A stretch of 39,699 bases of DNA from Alectoria sarmentosa. Taxonomy: Eukaryota > Ascomycota > Lecanoromycetes > Lecanorales > Parmeliaceae. Below the pieces are notes generated by a model, which did no database searches, had not been told where the DNA came from, and saw only the letters and a list, made by a program, of their open reading frames with translations. Below are positions 33,682-39,699 of the stretch, one piece after another. The translations under genes were made by a program, and so were the position numbers. The stretch spans positions 1 through 39,699 of the forward strand of contig WOGZ01000299.1 of assembly GCA_009733775.1 (NCBI GenBank), given 5' to 3'. The first letter of the stretch is position 1. Every line of letters starts with the position of its first letter.

Positions 33682-35581
33682 CGTCGATTTATATTTTCGT
33701 TTATTTTATTTAATAATAAATTGCGAGTAATTATAAATTTGCAATTTTTATTTAATTTTCATAATTTTTTTTACACTATTTTATTTAAATAAATTTATTA
33801 TTAATATTTATTTAATAATACAATTTAAAATTATATTTTGATATAATGTTTTAAATTTTAATAATTCTTAAATTTAATTTTAAAACGTGCTTATTAATAA
33901 AGAAAAGATTTTTTTTAAATAATTATATACTTTAAAAAATTAACTTTTTTCACTAAAAAATATTTTTCTCAAACTTTATTTTTAAATTTGCTTTTTTAGC
34001 AATTTAAATATCGTTTTAATATATTTACGATATATTTCTTTAATTTTCAAGTATTTTAAAAATTTATTTATGTATATAATCACGATTTTTTTTAAATAAG
34101 TTTATTATATTTAATAAAAAACTTTATATTATTATTAAAATCTTCGTTAAATCGAATATTATAATAAAATAATAATAATTTTCGTATATTATTTTAAATA
34201 TTAATAAAATAAAATATATTTTTTGAATTTAAGTTATTTAAAATTAATTCTTATATTATATAATAAAAAATCTTTATTTTTATATAATATTACTTTTTTT
34301 TTTAAATAGTTAAAATAAAGTCGTATTTATTTCGATTTTAAATAATAACATTATTAATTATGTTTTTTTAAACTTTTAGTAATAAATATATTATCTTAAA
34401 ACTTAAACTTTATTATTATTATTATTTTTTAAATTAAATTAATTTCAAATTAATTAATTTTTATATTATAGTTTCATAATTATTTTCTAAGTATTTTAAT
34501 AACGATAATTTCGTTTTATATTTTTTTAATATATTTTCAAATTACTTATATTTAATTTTTTTTAAACGAAAATTTTTTATTTTTAAATTTATTCGAATTT
34601 ATAAAGTAAATTTCTTCAAAACTTAATTTTTAATTAAATCATTTTTTGTTTTAATTAATTAATTTTCTCTCTTATTTTATACAATTTTTTAATTATTTTT
34701 CAATTTTCATTTTTTTAATTATTAAAGTATAAAATAATTATCGCGTTTATTTTAAATATATTAAATACAATTCGAGTTTTATTATTATAGCTATTAACTT
34801 AAAACATTATCATTTTAAACTCGACTTAAATTTTTCATATTCGAGAAAAATCTGTTTTTAAGTATACGATTATCTTTTTTAATTAAAGACACGTCTTTTC
34901 GACTTAAGTAATTAATAAAAAAAACATTTTAAATAACTCTCGAATCGAATAAAGAGAAATGCAATTTCGTTATATTTATCGAAATTATAACATTATAATA
35001 TTTTTATATTTTATTAAAAGTTAAATTTAAATATAAAATATAATTTTTTAATAATTTTTTCTTTAAATTCATTAAATAATAAAAAATGATTTAAAATTTA
35101 TATATACAATTAATTTATTATTTGAAAATTAAGTAAATTATTATTAAAAAGTTACGTTAAAATATATAATAATAAATGTTTTAATAATAAAAAAGCTTGT
35201 TTATTGCGAAAAAGCGATATAATATAAATGTAAATAACAATTTAATTATTAATTTCTAGTTACGCTAAAACAATTATTTTAATTATTAATTTTAATATCG
35301 TTAAACTTAAATTAATTATAATTAAATAATTATTAAATTTGCTTATTAATAAATATATATTCTCTTAATCGTGATAATTTAATTAATCGTATATCGTAGC
35401 GATTTAATATTACGAGCGTTTTCTTTTCTTTTCTATTTTTAATTAAAAAATACGTTTTATTATTTAAATTTTTTAATTTATAAAATTATCAAAAAACTTT
35501 TTTTATATTAAAATCTTTGCAAATTACTTTAATTTTAATTCAAAAGTTTTTCGAGAAAGTTAATTAAAAAAAAAAAAAAAA
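33682..35581. other. AT-rich block right of element D
   Basis: This is saturated AT-rich DNA without a readable domain. A poly(A) run (about 35,564-35,582) directly before the isolated LTR at 35,582 looks like a polypurine tract. Part of this block may therefore be the interior of a very old, truncated LTR element. Confidence 0.5.
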
Positions 35582-35765
35582 AGTTATAATTTTCTTTTTT
35601 TTAATATTATCATAATTTGAGTTTAAAGTTTATATAACTCGATTAAATATAGCTCGACTTAACGTACGTTATTTATTTAACTTTATAGTATATATTATTT
35701 TTTTATAATTATTATTTCATTTATATTAAAATATAAACATTTAATATTATTTTAATTTTTTAATA
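35582..35765 (+). repeat. Isolated diverged LTR of the A/B/C family
   Basis: About 184 bp beginning (A)GTTATAATTTTC and ending TTTTTTAATA share the layout of the A, B and C LTRs: ACTCGATTAAATATAGCTCGACTTAACG in the first half (given here in outline) and TTTATATTAAA...TATTATTTTAATTTT in the second. It is more AT-saturated than they are. No partner LTR was found and no clear duplication is visible. It could be a solo LTR or the 3' LTR of a truncated copy. Confidence 0.6.
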
Positions 35766-35869
35766 AATATCGTCGATAAATTATTTATTATATTATTATA
35801 ATTTTTTATAATTTTATTTAATTTAGAAAACTTAAATAAAAAGTATCGTATATTTATATATAATAAATA

Positions 35870-36249
35870 AATTTTACGCGATTTATTTAAGTTTTTTCTT
35901 TTTTTTCGTTAACTTCGAAACGCGATTAATATTATAATAATAATTTTATTATATTTACGCGATACACGCGTATATTAACATTTATTCGCGAATTTATTTC
36001 GATTCGATAATTAAATTCATCAATTTTTATTACGTAAAAAACAATTAATATTATATTAAAAATTATACGTAAAATTAAATAACATTAAAATTTAATATAA
36101 GATTTTTAAAACATTAAATATTAAATATATATTTATATATTTATAAAACAATTATAATTTATAACGTTAAAATAAAATTAGTTAATAAAGTTAATTTTAT
36201 TAATTATTAATAAATTATAATATAATTATAAAATAATTTAATTTAATTA
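35870..36249 (-). mobile_element. Truncated second copy of element E (5' LTR and leader)
   Basis: The sequence from about 35,900 to 36,053 aligns with E at about 18,760-18,914. Shared landmarks in the same order are an AACG...GCG block, ATAATAATATT, an ACGCGTAT block, and TTTCGA.TCGATAATTAA. From 36,054 it aligns with the E LTR start, and it can be followed for about 190 bp with falling similarity. Orientation is the same as E. The rest of the element is missing, and the fragment is more mutated than E. Confidence 0.6.
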
Positions 36250-36790
36250 ATAATAATAGTGCATAATATCGAATTACGAGTTTTAAATAACTCATTACTT
36301 AAAAAAATTCTTTAAATGCTTTTTTATTTATTTGATAATTTTTAATACAAAAATGATAATTAATATAAAATAATAATAAATATAAAAATGTAATTTACTT
36401 TTAAGCATTTTTCTTTTAATTATTTATATTATTAATTTAAAAATATTAATTAAAATGATTTTTATTTATTAATTTATTAATATAAAATTATATATATTAA
36501 ATATTTTTATAATTTCATTTTAAATAATTAATATTATTATATATTTTATATAATTTAATATATTTTATTTTAATAACATATATTAAAACTCTTTTTTTTA
36601 TTAATATATAAAAAATTCAATTATTTAATTATATTAAATTTTATTAATTAATTTTTTTTCTATTTTTTTTTTATTAATTTTTAAATTTTATATATATTTA
36701 ATATTAATAAAATATAATAAATATAAAAATAATATATAAATAATATAAGTTTCTTAATTTATTTGATTTTATTTGTATCTTTTTTGAAGT
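36250..36790. other. AT-rich block left of island 2
   Basis: This is almost pure A/T with few CpG left and nothing recognisable. The transition to normal composition is abrupt at about 36,780-36,830. Confidence 0.6.
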
Positions 36791-36807
36791 CAATTATAAA
36801 AAAAAGG

Positions 36808-37065
36808 CTAAGTTTCGATTTGTAAGTTTATGATGAAATTTGATGAAATTATCTGCATCAATGACGATTTTCGGTGTCTGCGGGACCCTTCTTTCCTTGA
36901 CGCAAGTCTATTTTCATTATATTCTATTGTACCACGATCTAATGCTTCTATGAGGGTTTCGCAATCCATTTTGCTACTGGTCACTGCTAGATTAATCCTA
37001 GAGCGGATGCTTTCAGCCTTAGCGTACCACCAACCAGGCCGCTTGACACGCAAATTTCTAACCAC
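36808..37065 (-). CDS. Doubtful ORF downstream of the regulator
   Basis: This 85-codon minus-strand frame (GTG or internal start) is basic and charged: KRPGWWYAKAESIRSRINLAV, then LIEALDRGTIEYNENRLASRK. It ends at the edge of the AT-rich block. It lies 84 bp beyond the stop of the Zn2Cys6 gene, on the same strand, so it could simply be that gene's 3' UTR. A plus-strand frame (36,830-37,228) competes with it. I recognise no family. Confidence 0.2.
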   Translation of the reverse strand: MVRNLRVKRPGWWYAKAESIRSRINLAVTSSKMDCETLIEALDRGTIEYNENRLASRKEGSRRHRKSSLMQIISSNFIINLQIET

Positions 37066-37148
37066 AAACGCGGTCTTGCTTGATCTACGGGCTCGCTGCA
37101 GTTTCCGGTCGCCCGCACCGGTTTGTGATATGGGGAAAGCTGGGAGAT

Positions 37149-38777
37149 TCAGATGCGTAGCGTTTGTCGAAGCTGCTCGAGTCGCTGCTGAACCTCCATT
37201 CTCAGATCACTCATCACTTCTCGATTGACAATGGTCGGCGCAGGCTGACTTGGGTGCTGAGAACTAGAAAGATCGTGCTGTTGCAATGACGGCGCCGGGG
37301 ACTGTAGTGATAAGTACAAGTCCACGGCTTGGTGTTGGCGCTCAATGAGATAGGAGCAGAGCTGGACGGCCAAGACCGGTCGGATGTCGGCAAGTGCCGC
37401 TGCGTCCGCACGAGTGTCAGCGTCAATATTGCCAGCGGAGCAATAGGAAGTCCAGCGAAGCGCGTCGTGTTGCAGGGCAATGAGCACCGCGACATGAATG
37501 TTGAGGAGCAGTGTATGGCACGCGATAACCAGATGGCGGACAACGGTGTGGGAATATTGGCTGGATGGGGGTGGATAGCTTGATGACACTTTGCGCCGCT
37601 CGAAGTACGAGGTATCTTCGTCGGAGTTCGACGTCGCTTGCGCGGAATGTGGATTGGTACTAGCCCAAAGGTCCAGATGCGCTCCTCTAGTGGAGGTGGA
37701 GTCGGTTGAGATCGAGGACGAGGATCCACCTTTTAGGTCGATTTGCAAACAACGCAGGATTTCCAGTAGATGGTGCGAGGCAGAGAAGACGTCGTGCAGG
37801 GTATCGCTTGTCGTTGTCGTTTCAAGCGCAGGATCTCGACGATCGGTGCGGGATGATAAAGTCATGTTGGCAGAAACTTGAACGAGCCATTCGGACACCG
37901 ATTTAAAGGCAGCATCATCGAGGAGCGGGCTCTGATGGGCTTGGTTGCGGTCACTCGATTGAGCTGATAATCTCGCGATTTTGGCTAGGGTGCAGCTTGA
38001 GCGGTACAGTGGGTAAAGACGAGTGCTTAGCTGGGACAACCGCGCGATGCCAACGTCGGGGCCATTCTTATTGGTGATTATGCCACTGCTGCTGCTGCTG
38101 CTGCTGCTGCTCCTACTCCTACTCCTGCTACCCCTGCTCTTGCTCCTCTCATTGAGGTCACCCCCAAGCCCTTGACCGTGTTCATGAAGACGAGTCGGTG
38201 AAGAAGCCACCCTTCGCGCACTATCGTCACCGTCAATGTCTCCTGTAGGAGCCCAGCCTTGGAGACTTGGAAAGGGGTCAAGGAATTCTGCGCCAGCATC
38301 AAGTTGAGGGCCTACATTGGTGTGTGAGTTTGAGGCCCATTGGCTCGGGTCCTGCTCGCTTCCGTTTGCTGGTATAGTGTCCCATTTGAACTCCTCTAGC
38401 CATGGCCACGTTGAGTTGGGCGTTAACGTGTCCATGGCCCCGGCCATGATTGCGTCGTCATCTATACTCGCATTGGCATTGGCAGCCGCTGTTGCAGTAT
38501 GAGAGCTGGCCGGATGTTGACGACGCAGCTCCGGTGTCACAGATGGGGCTGCCGATGGCTTTGAAGGTGGAATTGGTATGTCGGCCGAGCGGTACGTGGT
38601 GGGGCGGCCTTTGGGCAAGCTGGAGCTGTATACGCACTGCGCGCCTTGGCGGAGGCATCTATTGCATGCGTCAGAGTCGCTGTTGCCCGCGCGTATGCAT
38701 CGCAATTTCTGGCCATGGCATCGATCGCATGATTGGCGCTTTTTGAATGTCGCTGTCACGTTCGAAACCGACGCCAT
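37149..38777 (-). CDS. Zn2Cys6 transcription factor
   Basis: This single-exon gene encodes 542 residues. Cys17, 20, 27, 38, 41 and 48 form C-x2-C-x6-C-x10-C-x2-C-x6-C, the fungal binuclear zinc cluster, with the basic stretch GQKLR and the linker SLPKGRP after it. Residues 60-240 are low complexity, including an Arg/Ser tract and a run of nine Ser (222-231, from a GCT/AGC microsatellite at about 38,090-38,115). The C-terminal half has a helical effector region (SHTVVRHLVIACHTLLLNIH at about 409-428, LADIRPVLAVQLCSYLIERQ at 462-481), as in regulators of secondary-metabolite clusters such as the AflR type. It ends in a helix (VQQRLEQLRQTLRI). It is nuclear, and its targets cannot be read. The ATG has a purine at -3; an overlapping out-of-frame upstream ATG lies 5 bp earlier. 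The gene is complete although boxed in by RIP-mutated DNA. Confidence 0.9.
   Translation of the reverse strand: MASVSNVTATFKKRQSCDRCHGQKLRCIRAGNSDSDACNRCLRQGAQCVYSSSLPKGRPTTYRSADIPIPPSKPSAAPSVTPELRRQHPASSHTATAAANANASIDDDAIMAGAMDTLTPNSTWPWLEEFKWDTIPANGSEQDPSQWASNSHTNVGPQLDAGAEFLDPFPSLQGWAPTGDIDGDDSARRVASSPTRLHEHGQGLGGDLNERSKSRGSRSRSRSSSSSSSSSGIITNKNGPDVGIARLSQLSTRLYPLYRSSCTLAKIARLSAQSSDRNQAHQSPLLDDAAFKSVSEWLVQVSANMTLSSRTDRRDPALETTTTSDTLHDVFSASHHLLEILRCLQIDLKGGSSSSISTDSTSTRGAHLDLWASTNPHSAQATSNSDEDTSYFERRKVSSSYPPPSSQYSHTVVRHLVIACHTLLLNIHVAVLIALQHDALRWTSYCSAGNIDADTRADAAALADIRPVLAVQLCSYLIERQHQAVDLYLSLQSPAPSLQQHDLSSSQHPSQPAPTIVNREVMSDLRMEVQQRLEQLRQTLRI
38085..38150. repeat. GCT/CTC trinucleotide microsatellite in coding sequence
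   Basis: (CTG)n with flanking CTC/CTA triplets on the plus strand encodes the Ser run and adjacent Arg/Ser tract of the regulator. Triplet periodicity keeps frame, so length changes would vary the linker without breaking the gene. Confidence 0.85.
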
Positions 38778-39250
38778 GTCATATGGGAGGCATGTAGGGA
38801 GAACAGAAGGAAAAGAAGGGTAGACGAGGGGCGGGAGGGTATATGCAAAGTAATACGACTATCTTACGTGTATCAAGAGCGCCGCAGCCTCTGTATCATA
38901 TTAATTCAAACGCCTCTTTCGTCACCTGCATGCTGAACTTTATTGATATGGTCGTATCGCTGATGCCGACATGTTAGGTAGCACGTCTACGTCACAATTC
39001 CTTGCTCGCCATTGGAAACGAATTTTCATGATTTCGTAGATATTTCTCATTGCTCAAGACAGTGGGACGGATTGTGGGTTAGTGGTTCTTGAATCATAGT
39101 ATTCAGACTGCGGGGTGTCGATTTCCGTTGGAATCTGCATGGCAATTGAATATGGCATTGCACTATTCCATGACTCTGATCTACGCTCATAACCGTTTAT
39201 ATTATAAATCTGTAATCCACGTTGTTTTCAATTCATTCAATTATTTCTCT
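38778..39250. promoter_or_regulatory. Upstream region of the Zn2Cys6 gene
   Basis: This is the only normal-composition DNA upstream of the regulator, about 470 bp, so its promoter must lie here. I see no convincing TATA box or named operator. Small plus-strand frames (39,089-39,355 and others) run into AT-rich DNA and are not supported as genes. Confidence 0.45.
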
Positions 39251-39651
39251 TTCAAAGTCGCATATATTTATTCGTTGTTATTAACATTTATTATTACGTA
39301 TATTATATATTATATTTATTATAATCTTTTTAAATATATTTATCGTCGTTATTAATATTAAAAGAGATTTAAGTTTAAATTAAAATATCTTTTAATCGAT
39401 TTTTTTATATTATATAATTATTATAATAACTTTTAATATTAACGTTTTTATCTAATTATTATTAATTATATTTAATAATTTTATTTTTTATTTTTTTTAT
39501 TAAATTTATCAATAAATTAACATTTAAAAAATATTATTTTTATTATTATTATTATTTTAAGATTTTTATTACATTTATTTAATTATTATTTTTTATTTAT
39601 TTAATCATTTTAATATATATTATATTTTTTATTTTTTATTTTTTAATTTTT
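39251..39651. other. AT-rich block at right end
   Basis: AT-rich DNA resumes at about 39,200-39,250 and continues to the window end. No domain or LTR is recognised. Confidence 0.6.
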
Positions 39652-39699
39652 ATTATTTTTATTATTTTTATTATTTTTATTATTTTTATTATTTTTATT
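39652..39699. repeat. 9-bp tandem repeat at window end
   Basis: ATTATTTTT is repeated perfectly about 5.3 times up to the last base. It continues out of the window or marks an assembly end. Confidence 0.9.

Noticed and set aside
37214..38746. Several ORFs on both strands over the Zn2Cys6 gene
   Set aside because: They are shadows of the 542-codon frame, which carries an intact zinc cluster.
39089..39355. 88-codon plus-strand ORF
   Set aside because: Its second half runs into AT-rich DNA and consists of Ile/Tyr/Phe-rich low complexity; no domain.

Overview
The window comes from a filamentous ascomycete fungus (Pezizomycotina; a Dothideomycete-like genome is my guess, not shown by the sequence). 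Small GT-AG introns, a Zn2Cys6 regulator, a fungal-type APH kinase, a fungal STAND-like/ankyrin gene and chromovirus-type Ty3/Gypsy elements all point that way. The DNA is sharply bipartite. Two islands of ordinary base composition (about 1,300-10,250 and 36,790-39,250) sit in very AT-rich DNA that has been saturated by a RIP-like C-to-T process. In the AT-rich part most remaining C residues are in CpG, and Trp, Gln and Arg codons of transposon genes have become stops.

Island 1 holds, on the minus strand, a four-exon gene for an ankyrin-repeat protein with a fungal STAND-type N-terminal region (2,016-4,518) and an intact APH/choline-kinase-like phosphotransferase (6,208-7,047). It also has a degenerate tandem repeat (7,424-7,711), a weak hypothetical ORF (7,830-8,135) and a plus-strand frame broken by one TGA (8,544-9,461). 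Island 2 holds a single intact gene, a 542-aa Zn2Cys6 transcription factor of the kind found in secondary-metabolism clusters, isolated between two RIP-mutated blocks.

The 26 kb between the islands is a transposon graveyard that can still be resolved. Element E (12,386-19,110, minus strand) is a full-length Ty3/Gypsy element with 196-bp LTRs and a TATAT target-site duplication; relics of Gag zinc knuckle, RT, RNase H and integrase can be read. Element D (19,828-33,676, plus strand) is a Ty3/Gypsy chromovirus with 203-bp LTRs and a TAAAG duplication. It is split by three nested short LTR elements in the same orientation: C (22,567-24,830), A (26,574-29,051) and B (30,327-32,887). With the insertions removed D is about 6.5 kb. 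C, A and B are 2.3-2.6 kb, have 174-182-bp LTRs and carry only a Gag-like gene, so they look like a non-autonomous Gag-only family. Right of D are an isolated LTR of that family (35,582-35,765) and the 5' end of a second E copy (about 35,870-36,249).

The most interesting material is the nested structure, the Gag-only family with its leader repeat arrays, a 9-copy 11-bp minisatellite that seems to have been seeded by RIP inside D's pol gene, and the CpG-sparing mutation pattern. All repeats, domains and splice sites were found by eye; no alignment or database search was run.
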